Part shown: positions 10,255 through 17,459 of the stretch, one piece after another
How the letters are laid out: the number at the start of each line of letters is the position of its first letter
Position numbering within the stretch: position 1 is the first letter of the stretch
NCBI GenBank assembly: GCA_900538905.1
Contig: UPZS01000009.1
Span: 1-52,111 of the forward strand
DNA: 52,111 nucleotides
From: an uncultured Sutterella sp.
GTDB taxonomy: Bacteria; Pseudomonadota; Gammaproteobacteria; Burkholderiales; Burkholderiaceae_F
Reading direction: 5' to 3'
Made by a program: the position numbers and the translations under genes
The notes under the pieces: generated by a model
The model's database searches: none
The model's input: the letters and a program-made list of their open reading frames with translations, nothing else
What the model was told of the DNA's origin: nothing

Positions 10255-10974
10255 CTAGACCAAAGAAAACGCTTGGGAAACCGACGCAATCGGTTCTCGC
10301 CCGTGAGCCTGCAACCAATCGTTGGCCGCCTTAAAGTGCCCGCACCCGATAAAAGGAACCGGCGGGCGACGAGCCGACAACGGAGAAGGGTGGTTGCTTG
10401 AGAGAACCAATACCTCGGCCTTGGCTCTGGCTTGGATGCGTTCCTTCTTTTTCTGTGCCGAAGCGCCCCACAACATAAAGACTGTGGGACGAGCCTCCTC
10501 TAGCACGCGATCAATCAAGCGATCCGTCAACGTTTCCCAACCTTTGCCCGCATGAGACTGCGGTGCGCCGTCTTCTACAGTGAGCGTCGCATTCATCAAA
10601 AGCACGCCCTGTCGCACCCAATCGGTCAGGTCACCCACGGCAGGATGTTCTCCCTCTCCTTCAAGGGCGATTTCCTTAAAGATGTTTTTGAGACTCGGAG
10701 GAAGCTTCTTTAACTGCGCGGGTACAGAAAAAGCCATGCCCATCGCCTGTCCCGGTCCGTGATACGGGTCCTGCCCCAAAATCACAACGCGCACGTCTTG
10801 GGGTTGCGTCAGTCGAAACACCCGATACGGATCCGGAGGATAAATCACGGCTCCATCCTTCAGTCGCTCCTGAAGGAAACTCAATAGATCTTTGCCCGCT
10901 TCGGATGCAAAGAAGGCATCAAATTCGCCCTTCCAAGACGTAGCAATACCGTCAGTCGCAAATCGATGCATCAT
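10255..10974 (-). CDS. ung: Uracil-DNA glycosylase, family 1
   Basis: Removes uracil from DNA as the first step of base excision repair. 239 residues. GQDPYHG at 67-73 carries the catalytic aspartate D69; LLMNATLTV contains N128, which recognises uracil (LLLNxxLTV in most homologues, so one residue differs); HPSPLSA carries H195. The ATG overlaps the trpC stop by four bases (ATGA), so the two are translationally coupled. A second ATG follows directly. Confidence 0.97.
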   Translation of the reverse strand: MMHRFATDGIATSWKGEFDAFFASEAGKDLLSFLQERLKDGAVIYPPDPYRVFRLTQPQDVRVVILGQDPYHGPGQAMGMAFSVPAQLKKLPPSLKNIFKEIALEGEGEHPAVGDLTDWVRQGVLLMNATLTVEDGAPQSHAGKGWETLTDRLIDRVLEEARPTVFMLWGASAQKKKERIQARAKAEVLVLSSNHPSPLSARRPPVPFIGCGHFKAANDWLQAHGREPIASVSQAFSLV

Positions 10975-11768
10975 GAGTTCCCAAAAAGCTCCTGCAGTGC
11001 GGCCCCGGGCGAAATTTCCCGCATAAAGGCTTCACCGACCAAAAATGCGCCCACACCGGCATGACGCAGACGCTGCACATCCTCTTGCGTACGAATTCCG
11101 CTTTCGGTCACAAACAATCGATCCTGAGGAATCAGTCGCTTCAGTTTCAAAGTTTGCTCAATGCTCGTTTCAAAGGTTCGAAGGTTGCGGTTGTTAATGC
11201 CGATCATCGGCGTTCCGGGAAGTTTGAGAGCCCGCTCGATTTCTTCTTCGTCGTGCGTTTCGACAAGCACGTCCATTCCAAGCGTTGCAGCACAGGCCGT
11301 CAATTCCGCCGCTTTTTCATCGCCAAGCGCCCGCATGATCACCAACACGGCGTCTGCCCCCATCGCACGCGCCTCATATACTTGGTAGACATCAATCAAA
11401 AAATCCTTGCGCAGCATCGGAATATTGACGTGTTTGCGCACGGCGACAAAGGTATCGTTCGACCCCATGAAAAATTCCCTGTCCGTCAACACCGACAGAC
11501 ACGCTGCTCCATGCGCTTCGTAATCAAGCCCCGTTTCAATGGGACGAAAATTTTCGCAAATCACACCTTTGCTCGGACTGGCTTTTTTCACTTCCGCAAT
11601 CACAGCAGGCCGATTGGCATTCATTTTGCGTTGAAGAGCTTGAGCAAAGCCTCGGGCCGGCGATTGGGCAAGTGCCCGATCCTTTAACGCCGGTAATTCG
11701 ACTTGAGTCTTTGCCAACTCAACTTCTTGAGCTTTGACAGCAAGAATCTTTTCCAAAATATCGGTCAT
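10971..11768 (-). CDS. trpC: Indole-3-glycerol-phosphate synthase
   Basis: Converts carboxyphenylaminodeoxyribulose phosphate to indole-3-glycerol phosphate in tryptophan synthesis. A 265-residue TIM barrel with IAEVKKASPSKG, LRKDFLID, GINNRNL and ESGI, the substrate-binding and catalytic segments. It is a stand-alone enzyme, not fused to TrpF. In Burkholderiales trpC usually ends a trpEGDC run; here only tRNA genes lie upstream, on the other strand, so the remaining trp genes must be elsewhere. Its stop overlaps the start of ung. Confidence 0.96.
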   Translation of the reverse strand: MTDILEKILAVKAQEVELAKTQVELPALKDRALAQSPARGFAQALQRKMNANRPAVIAEVKKASPSKGVICENFRPIETGLDYEAHGAACLSVLTDREFFMGSNDTFVAVRKHVNIPMLRKDFLIDVYQVYEARAMGADAVLVIMRALGDEKAAELTACAATLGMDVLVETHDEEEIERALKLPGTPMIGINNRNLRTFETSIEQTLKLKRLIPQDRLFVTESGIRTQEDVQRLRHAGVGAFLVGEAFMREISPGAALQELFGNS

Positions 11769-11975
11769 AACTTTCTAAGAGCGCAACGGCTCAATCCTTT
11801 TTCGATACGTCTAGATTGTATCGACGAGCGATCGCCTGTCTGTTCTTCGGCAGTGTTTTTTACCTGAACCGACAACGCATTTCTGACCGCCGAAAAATCA
11901 AGTTTTCTTCGGTCGAACTTTTTTCGCGGAAAAATTTGCAAGAAACAAAAGTTTTCTTATAATGCGTGATTCCCG

Positions 11976-12052
11976 CGGGGTGTAGCGCAGCCCGGTAGCG
12001 CGCCTGCTTTGGGAGCAGGATGTCGGGAGTTCGAATCTCTTCACCCCGACCA
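11976..12052 (+). tRNA. tRNA-Pro (UGG)
   Basis: A 77-base cloverleaf with acceptor arms CGGGGTG and CACCCCG, anticodon stem CCTGC/GCAGG around loop TTTGGGA (anticodon TGG), T-loop TTCGAAT and an encoded CCA at 12050-12052. It is the first of four clustered tRNA genes on the plus strand. Confidence 0.97.
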
Positions 12053-12072
12053 CTTGCTTGACAGAAGCATCT

Positions 12073-12149
12073 CTGCCCGTAGCTCAGTTGGATAGAGCAT
12101 CGGCCTTCTAAGCCGAGGGTCGCTGGTTCGAATCCTGCCGGGCAGGCCA
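12073..12149 (+). tRNA. tRNA-Arg (UCU)
   Basis: A 77-base cloverleaf with acceptor arms CTGCCCG and CGGGCAG, anticodon stem TCGGC/GCCGA with loop CTTCTAA (anticodon TCT), T-loop TTCGAAT and an encoded CCA at 12147-12149. Confidence 0.97.
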
Positions 12150-12175
12150 AGCGAGACGGGAACAAAAAATTTGAT

Positions 12176-12252
12176 GGTGGGTGTAGCTCAGTTGGTAGAG
12201 TCCCGGATTGTGATTCCGGTTGTCGTGGGTTCGAGTCCCATCTCCCACCCCA
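12176..12252 (+). tRNA. tRNA-His (GUG)
   Basis: 77 bases including the histidine-specific extra 5' G at position -1, paired with C73. The anticodon GTG lies within GGATTGTGATTCC; T-loop TTCGAGT; CCA encoded at 12250-12252. The acceptor stem GTGGGTG/CTCCCAC has one mismatch, T6 opposite T67, which is unusual but leaves six pairs. Confidence 0.95.
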
Positions 12253-12260
12253 GAATTCCG

Positions 12261-12287
12261 AACCTCTAGCCCTTGCGGCTGGAGGTT
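12261..12287 (+). other. Hairpin between tRNA-His and tRNA-Leu
   Basis: Arms AACCTC and GAGGTT enclose AGCC/GGCT, making about 10 pairs with one bulge. It is followed by TTGTTG and then a run of As, so it is a weak terminator at best. It may be a partial terminator or an RNase processing signal in the tRNA transcript. Confidence 0.4.
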
Positions 12288-12308
12288 TGTTGTAAAAAAA
12301 TAGGTTTT

Positions 12309-12393
12309 GCCCGGGTGGCGGAATGGTAGACGCAGAGGATTCAAAATCCTCCGCCTAAAAAGCGTGAGAGTTCGAGTCTCTCCCCGGGCACCA
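12309..12393 (+). tRNA. tRNA-Leu (CAA)
   Basis: An 85-base class II tRNA with a long variable arm. Acceptor arms GCCCGGG and CCCGGGC, anticodon stem GAGGA/TCCTC around TTCAAAA (anticodon CAA), T-loop TTCGAGT, CCA encoded at 12391-12393. Confidence 0.97.
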
Positions 12394-12402
12394 CCACCGA
12401 AG

Positions 12403-12438
12403 AGCCTTCAGCAGCATCCTGCCGGAGGCTTTTTCGTT
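12403..12438 (+). terminator. Terminator of the tRNA cluster
   Basis: Imperfect hairpin with AGCC near 12403 pairing with GGCT ending at 12430, plus inner CAGCA/TGCCG-type pairing, followed by TTTTTCGTTT. It begins ten bases after the tRNA-Leu CCA. Confidence 0.75.
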
Positions 12439-12763
12439 TCTGCCTCAAGCAGCATTTCAACACCAGAAACAACATCAAGAGTGTAAGCATGCAGCCCTGG
12501 CTTGCATGTTTTCGGTAAGGTAACGATGTGAATCTTTGCTTTACTTTTTAGCCGATCTCATCGCTATAGTTGCTTGTTTTTAAACATTTTTCAGCTTAAT
12601 TTGCACCAATGGAATCCGCGCTTCTACCTTTGTGCGTTATTGGTATAAGAGCAATGCTTCACCAGGATCGTGACAGCAATTCGAACAGATGGCAAAACCG
12701 CCTCTAAGGACAGTAGGTCAGAGAGAGTCCGGAGTCCGACGATACATCACCGAGGCTATTTAC
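12439..12763. other. Gene-free stretch between the tRNA cluster and modC
   Basis: No supported gene. It holds a small hairpin near 12488-12508 (CATGCA...TGCATG) and no clear T-tract terminator for modC, which ends at 12764. I see no recognisable operator. Confidence 0.4.
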
Positions 12764-13849
12764 CTAATGCACGGCAATCGTCTTGACCTGAGCCCATACA
12801 TCCATGCCGGGGCGCAATTGAAGCTCGTGAGCCGCACGTGCCGTCAATTCGGACATGATGATCGTTCCGGCCGCCTCAACCTGCACCACTTTGCGACTCG
12901 GATCGCTACCGTCGTCAATGGCGGCCACCGTGCAGGGAAACACATTCTGAATGCTTGTCTGAGATGGTTTGCTGACGGAGAGCGACACGTCATCGGCATT
13001 GACCATCAGGCGCACGCTGCTTCCAAGTGCCACCCCCGTATCACGTACCCAGAAGTGCATGGCGCCGCTTACGACTTTCATCAGACTCCAGTCGCTGTCG
13101 CGCTCCTCTACTGTTCCCATCACCAGTAACGAACGGCTGGCTTTGCGGCCTTTTTTCTGCATCAGATGCAACCAGGTTTCCGCCACAGGCCCGTTGTCAA
13201 CAAGTTTGCCGTTATCGATCACTGCTAATCGATCGGCCAGGCGCATCACTTCTTCTTCGGAGTGCGTTACGTAAAGAATCGGCAAATTGAGTTCTTTCTT
13301 CAGCCGATCAATCCAGGGCATGATTTCCAATCGACGGGCGTGATCCAAGGCGGCAAGCGGCTCGTCCATAAACAGCGCCGTCGGTTTGATTGCCAATGAC
13401 CTCGCAATGGCACAGCGCTGACGTTCGCCGCCGGAAAGCTCCGACGTACGTCGTTCGAGCAGATGCCCGATCCCCAACAATTCGACCGCATCGTCCAGAC
13501 GCTTTTCACCGTCCTTGTCAGAAATGCGCTTCAAGCCGAAGCGTAAATTTTCACGAACATTGAGGTGATCGAACAGACTGGCTTCCTGAAACACATAACC
13601 GATGCGGCGTTCATAGGTCGGCACGAAAATCCTCTTTTCGTCATCTTGCCAAACCTGGCCGGCGATTCGCACATAACCTTTCGCTTTTTCCAATCCGGCC
13701 GCACTGCGCAACACTGTGGTTTTGCCGCACCCTGATACGCCAAAAAGCACTGTCACGCCTCCGTTCGGAAGCGTCAGGTCCACATCCAGCGTAAAGCCCG
13801 TGCTGCGGAAAAGCGTCAGGCAAATGCGATCGTCAGTGTTCTCGGCCAT
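12764..13849 (-). CDS. modC: Molybdate ABC transporter ATPase ModC
   Basis: Cytoplasmic ATPase that powers molybdate import. 361 residues: ABC domain at about 1-235 with Walker A GVSGCGKTT (37-45), signature LSGGERQR and Walker B ALFMDEPLAALD, then a C-terminal MOP/TOBE-type domain (about 285-361) that binds oxyanion, as in other ModC proteins. A TTG at 13861 is possible, but the ATG at 13849 is preferred. It lies 46 bases after modB and is the last gene of modABC. Confidence 0.92.
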   Translation of the reverse strand: MAENTDDRICLTLFRSTGFTLDVDLTLPNGGVTVLFGVSGCGKTTVLRSAAGLEKAKGYVRIAGQVWQDDEKRIFVPTYERRIGYVFQEASLFDHLNVRENLRFGLKRISDKDGEKRLDDAVELLGIGHLLERRTSELSGGERQRCAIARSLAIKPTALFMDEPLAALDHARRLEIMPWIDRLKKELNLPILYVTHSEEEVMRLADRLAVIDNGKLVDNGPVAETWLHLMQKKGRKASRSLLVMGTVEERDSDWSLMKVVSGAMHFWVRDTGVALGSSVRLMVNADDVSLSVSKPSQTSIQNVFPCTVAAIDDGSDPSRKVVQVEAAGTIIMSELTARAAHELQLRPGMDVWAQVKTIAVH

Positions 13850-13895
13850 GTCCACACTCAAAACGGTTTCGGAGTCGAAAATTCAAAGAAAAACG

Positions 13896-14588
13896 CTACA
13901 CCGGCGTGGCCGACACATTGGCGGCCCTGGCACGACGGTTAAAGAGCGTCACAAAAAGCAGCACCAGGAAGGAAAAGACAAGCATGCCGCCAGCAAGCAC
14001 ATGCGCATTGTCATATTCCATGGCTTCCACGAAAGTGTAGATCTCGGTTGAGACTACCTGTGTCTTGCCCGGAATATTGCCGCCGATCATCAGCACCACG
14101 CCGAATTCTCCGATGGTGTGCGCAAAGGTAAGCACCATGGCAGTTAGGAACCCCGGTCGAGCCAGCGGAATCACGACGGAAAAAAAGGCGTCCAGGGGTT
14201 TGGCCCCCAAAGTTGCCGCCACTTCCATCGGTCGGTTGCCGATGGACTCAAACACCCCTTGCAGTGGTTGCACAGCAAAGGGCAAGGAATAGATGATGGA
14301 GCCCACGACCAAGCCGGAAAAATTGAAGGTCATCAGCCCCAATCCAAGCGATTGCGTGAGCTGGCCGATGGGGCCGTGCGGCCCCATCGCAACCAGAATG
14401 TAAAAACCCAGCACAGAAGGCGGCAACACCAAAGGCAAGGTCACAACGGCGCTGATCGGCGCACGCCAGGCGCTTTTGGTGCGGGCAAGCCACCAGGCAA
14501 GAGGCGTCGCAAGCACCAATAGAAATGCTGTGGTGACCGCCGCAAGCTTCAGACTCAACCAAACGGGTTCAAGTGAAATGTCTTCCAT
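13896..14588 (-). CDS. modB: Molybdate ABC transporter permease ModB
   Basis: Inner-membrane channel subunit of the molybdate importer. 230 residues with five to six hydrophobic segments. The EAA loop that contacts ModC is [15 protein letters not shown] followed by VIPLARPGF, about two thirds of the way along. [16 protein letters not shown] is typical of ModB/CysT permeases. It lies between modA (42 bases upstream) and modC. Tungstate is an alternative substrate, but the neighbouring modE makes molybdate more likely. Confidence 0.93.
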   Translation of the reverse strand: MEDISLEPVWLSLKLAAVTTAFLLVLATPLAWWLARTKSAWRAPISAVVTLPLVLPPSVLGFYILVAMGPHGPIGQLTQSLGLGLMTFNFSGLVVGSIIYSLPFAVQPLQGVFESIGNRPMEVAATLGAKPLDAFFSVVIPLARPGFLTAMVLTFAHTIGEFGVVLMIGGNIPGKTQVVSTEIYTFVEAMEYDNAHVLAGGMLVFSFLVLLFVTLFNRRARAANVSATPV

Positions 14589-14630
14589 TTGTTCTCTTTC
14601 GTGCCGGATTTGACAGTGCCAACGACGAAA

Positions 14631-15383
14631 TTACTTGTCGCCGTAGCCGTAGTCAAGCTTCACCTTGGCCGCTTCCTGGCCTTGCAGGAACTTCAGGAAT
14701 TCCTTGGCCGCGTCCTGATTCTTGCCCTGCTTCAGAAGCACGGCGTCCTGAGCGATCTTGCCATAGAGTTCAGCCGGAACGATCCAGCCGGAACCCGAGG
14801 TGATCTTGCCGTTTTTATAAACCTGACTCAGAGCCACAAACCCGATGTCGGCGTTGGCGGTCTTCACAAAATTAAAAGTCTTGCCAATATTGTCGCCTTC
14901 CACAAACTTCGGACTCACCTTATCAAAGAGCCTCAAAGACTTGAGGGTTTCGTGGGCGGCCAGACCGTAAGGAGCAAGCTTGGGATTGGCCACGGCGCAC
15001 TTATTGAAGTCGCCCGAAGCAAGCAGCGCCTTGCCGTCCTTGATCTTATTTGCGTCCGCACTCCACAAAACGAGCTTGCCGACGGCATACGTAAAGCTCG
15101 TCCCCTTTACGCCGTAACCTTCGTCGATGGCCTTCTTGGGCGTCTTGGCGTCAGCCGCCAACAGCACGTCATAGGTCGCACCGTTCTTGATCTGGCCATA
15201 GAACATACCGGTGGCGCCGAAGCTCAGAACCAACTTGTGGCCGGTCTGCTTTTCAAAAATCGGAGCCAGTTCTTTGGCCGGAGCCGTAAAGTTGGCGGCC
15301 ACAGCTACATGCACTTCAGCTGCGCTCACGCAAAAAACGGTACCGAGCAGCGCGGCGGCAACGGCGGTTTTGACGAGTTTCAT
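14631..15383 (-). CDS. modA: Periplasmic molybdate-binding protein ModA
   Basis: Captures molybdate in the periplasm and delivers it to ModBC. 250 residues from the ATG at 15383 (MKLVKTAV), with GGGAAAG upstream. A Sec signal peptide with hydrophobic core AAALLGTVFC ends at VSA-AE. The mature part begins EVHVAVAANFTAPAKEL, the family N-terminus with the oxyanion-binding serine/threonine region, and continues with LSFGATGMFYGQI. The frame stays open to 15461, but that extension would remove the signal peptide from the N-terminus. First gene of modABC, transcribed away from modE. Confidence 0.94.
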   Translation of the reverse strand: MKLVKTAVAAALLGTVFCVSAAEVHVAVAANFTAPAKELAPIFEKQTGHKLVLSFGATGMFYGQIKNGATYDVLLAADAKTPKKAIDEGYGVKGTSFTYAVGKLVLWSADANKIKDGKALLASGDFNKCAVANPKLAPYGLAAHETLKSLRLFDKVSPKFVEGDNIGKTFNFVKTANADIGFVALSQVYKNGKITSGSGWIVPAELYGKIAQDAVLLKQGKNQDAAKEFLKFLQGQEAAKVKLDYGYGDK

Positions 15384-15475
15384 GTTTTCTTTCCCAAATT
15401 GAGATGAAGTGTCTTTCCAAGATTCGACCGCAGATATCGGTTGACATCCGCGGCCATTCAAATATTGAATAGCGC

Positions 15476-15503
15476 AACGTTATCACATTTATGAATACCG
15501 CAA
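15476..15503. promoter_or_regulatory. Candidate ModE operator between modA and modE
   Basis: Imperfect inverted repeat AACGTTATCAC - ATTTAT - GAATACCGCAA (11-6-11). The known E. coli modA operator has the same geometry, with outer AACGTTAT and ATAACGTT blocks; here the right block is ATACCG, one mismatch in the core. It lies 93 bases upstream of modA and 58 upstream of modE, so bound ModE could repress both. A separate short palindrome, ATTCAA-ATA-TTGAAT, lies at 15456-15470. Confidence 0.6.
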
Positions 15504-15561
15504 AGAACAACACCTCAGCACTTGCCGTAAACTAGCGAAATGTTTTTAAGGGAATTGACGT

Positions 15562-16365
15562 ATGACCACCTCCGACACCGAACGTCCTGAAAACTCGCCC
15601 TCGCAACTTGTTGCCGCGCCGATTGCGCTCACCCGCCAACTTGAGCAGCTCGTCGACAAGCGCATCAACATTTTGCGGCGCATTCACGAAACAGGCTCGA
15701 TTTCGGAGGCAGCCCGCCTCTCCAACGTCTCATACAAAGCCGCTTGGCAAGCGCTTGAAACGCTCACCAACCTCGCGGGCGTTCCGTTGGTGGAAAAAGA
15801 AGTGGGCGGCAGCAAAGGCGGCGGCACGAAATTGACCGCAGCCGGCTTGACCGTACTGGAACTCTCCGAAAAACTCACGCAGGCTCGCGAATCCGTTCTG
15901 ATGCAATTCGCCTCCCGCGTCACCCCCGAACTCGTCCCATTGAGTTCGGCTACCTTGCGCACCTCCATGCGCAATCAGTTCCCCGTCACGATCACGCACA
16001 TCGCCCGTGGTCCTGCCCTGGTGCGCGTGCAGATGCGCATTGACGATGTCAACAACCTCAAAGCGACTCTCACTCAGGAAAGCGCCCAATTGCTCGGTCT
16101 CAACCAAGGCGACAAAGCGCTCGCCTTATTCAAAGCCACAAGCGTGGAAGTTGCTCATCACGTCGAATCGATCAAGGGCTCGAGCGTCATTTCGGGCACC
16201 GTCATTCGCAGCGCGCGTCAGGATAAGGGCGGAGAAGTTACGCTGCGTCTGGCCGGCGGCACGTCCCTTGTCGGCTTTGCCCGTGCCGGTCACGGTTTGA
16301 AGTTGGGAGACCATGCCGAAGCGCTCGTCACCGCGCAAGCCGTGGTCGTCGCGCAAATCGCCTAG
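15562..16365 (+). CDS. modE: Molybdate-responsive regulator ModE
   Basis: Represses molybdate uptake when molybdate is plentiful. 267 residues. The N-terminal winged helix (about 30-105) has the LysR/ModE-like helix-turn-helix GSISEAARLSNVSYKAAWQA and the ModE-typical GGSKGGGTKLTAAG. Two MOP (di-MOP) repeats follow at about 130-195 and 200-267, starting RNQFPVTITHI and SSVISGTVI, which bind molybdate at a dimer interface. AAGGGA precedes the ATG. It is divergent from modABC and shares the candidate operator. Confidence 0.95.
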   Translation: MTTSDTERPENSPSQLVAAPIALTRQLEQLVDKRINILRRIHETGSISEAARLSNVSYKAAWQALETLTNLAGVPLVEKEVGGSKGGGTKLTAAGLTVLELSEKLTQARESVLMQFASRVTPELVPLSSATLRTSMRNQFPVTITHIARGPALVRVQMRIDDVNNLKATLTQESAQLLGLNQGDKALALFKATSVEVAHHVESIKGSSVISGTVIRSARQDKGGEVTLRLAGGTSLVGFARAGHGLKLGDHAEALVTAQAVVVAQIA

Positions 16366-16480
16366 GCCAAGTCATTCGTTCGGGCAGGCCGCTTCTGGGA
16401 CATCCTCTTACAGGCTAAGGATGCGGTACACCTGAGATCCACGCAAGGAATTAGGCCGAATGGCCAAGCCAAAACGCTTT

Positions 16481-16543
16481 TTGACATAAATCAAAGCAAA
16501 TCCTGCTTTCGCTCTTCAGGTTTGTTTAAGCGCGGTTTATGAT
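16481..16543 (+). promoter_or_regulatory. FNR-type site and -10 element upstream of the NapC-like gene
   Basis: TTGACATAAATCAA at 16481-16494 matches the FNR consensus TTGAT-N4-ATCAA at nine of ten positions. A -10-like TATGAT lies at 16538-16543; a start point near 16550 would place the site at about -62, the class I FNR position. The rest of the 347-base gap to the gene shows no other clear signal. Confidence 0.65.
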
Positions 16544-16712
16544 TGCGGCCTAAACCTTGCGGTCGAATGTCCTTGTCCTTACTTGCTTTCTGCGGACGAC
16601 ATTCCTAGAACACCGCAGAGACTTTGTCTGCCGAACAAGATAAATAAACGGCCCCAACATACAGGTCAAACGGCGGCAAAGAGCAAGATCAAACAACAAG
16701 GAGGATTTTCGA

Positions 16713-17276
16713 ATGGCTTTCAATAAGAACGGCAAGTGGTATGGTGCCGGCCTAGTGTTGGTCGGTGCCGTGATCGGCGTTGCTCTCGTGAGCGCCGGCA
16801 CGTCTGTGGTTCATTGGTCCGGTTCCACCGAATTCTGCGGCACTTTCTGCCACTCGATGGACGCCGCCTACGCGTCCTACAAGAAGGGCCAGCACGCCCA
16901 GACCTTCTCCGGCGCCAAGGCCGAATGCGTGGACTGCCACCTGAAGTATGAATCCGTGCACTCCATCAGCCAGGCTCAGGTCGTCGGCCTGCTCTGGCAC
17001 AAGGCCGTTTCCGGCTCCAACTCTCTGTGGGGTGAAATCCGCGGCACGCTCAGCACGCCCGAAAAGCAGATTGAAAAGCGTGAAGAAATGGCTGAAGCCG
17101 TTCAAAAGTGGATGGTTTCCGTTGATTACGTCACCTGCCGCGGCTGCCATGACATCGGCAACATGAAGGTCAACCCGGCCAAGCCGATGGTTGCGCCGAT
17201 GCACAAGGCTTTTGCCGATCAGCCCAAGACCGACTGCGTGGCTTGCCACAGCACTGCCGGCCACAAGTACGAATAA
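16713..17276 (+). CDS. NapC/NrfH-type tetraheme cytochrome c, quinol dehydrogenase
   Basis: Membrane-anchored cytochrome that takes electrons from quinol and passes them to periplasmic reductases. 187 residues: one N-terminal membrane anchor (about 10-30), then haem motifs CVDCH, CRGCH and CVACH. The first site, expected to be CxxCHxM, reads CGTFCHSM, i.e. three residues between the cysteines. CX3CH sites are rare, and this one is in the haem that in NrfH lies nearest the quinol. GGAGG precedes the ATG. No reductase gene is adjacent, so its partner is unknown. A nitrite, nitrate, TMAO or fumarate reductase are all possible. An FNR box upstream fits anaerobic use. Confidence 0.88.
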   Translation: MAFNKNGKWYGAGLVLVGAVIGVALVSAGTSVVHWSGSTEFCGTFCHSMDAAYASYKKGQHAQTFSGAKAECVDCHLKYESVHSISQAQVVGLLWHKAVSGSNSLWGEIRGTLSTPEKQIEKREEMAEAVQKWMVSVDYVTCRGCHDIGNMKVNPAKPMVAPMHKAFADQPKTDCVACHSTAGHKYE

Positions 17277-17304
17277 TTCGTACGGTCGACATTTTCGGCT
17301 TGCA

Positions 17305-17340
17305 GCGCCTGCCCGCCTTTGCCGCGCGCAGGCGTTTTTC
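17305..17340 (+). terminator. Terminator after the NapC-like gene
   Basis: Stem CGCCTGC (17306-17312) with GCAGGCG (17328-17334), followed by TTTTTC. It lies 30 bases after the stop codon. Confidence 0.85.
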
Positions 17341-17459
17341 TTTGCTTTTGCGCCGGCCGCAGGCGCGGTACAATCGTGTGTTGATTTCGTCTCGGCACCA
17401 AATGTCGAGCGCTTAGTATTTGTCACGGCCAACTTTTTGTTTGCCTTCGGAAAGTCTCC

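Noticed and set aside
12488..12508. Small hairpin as a modC terminator
   Set aside because: It lies far downstream of modC, with a 6-bp stem and no T-tract in the right direction.
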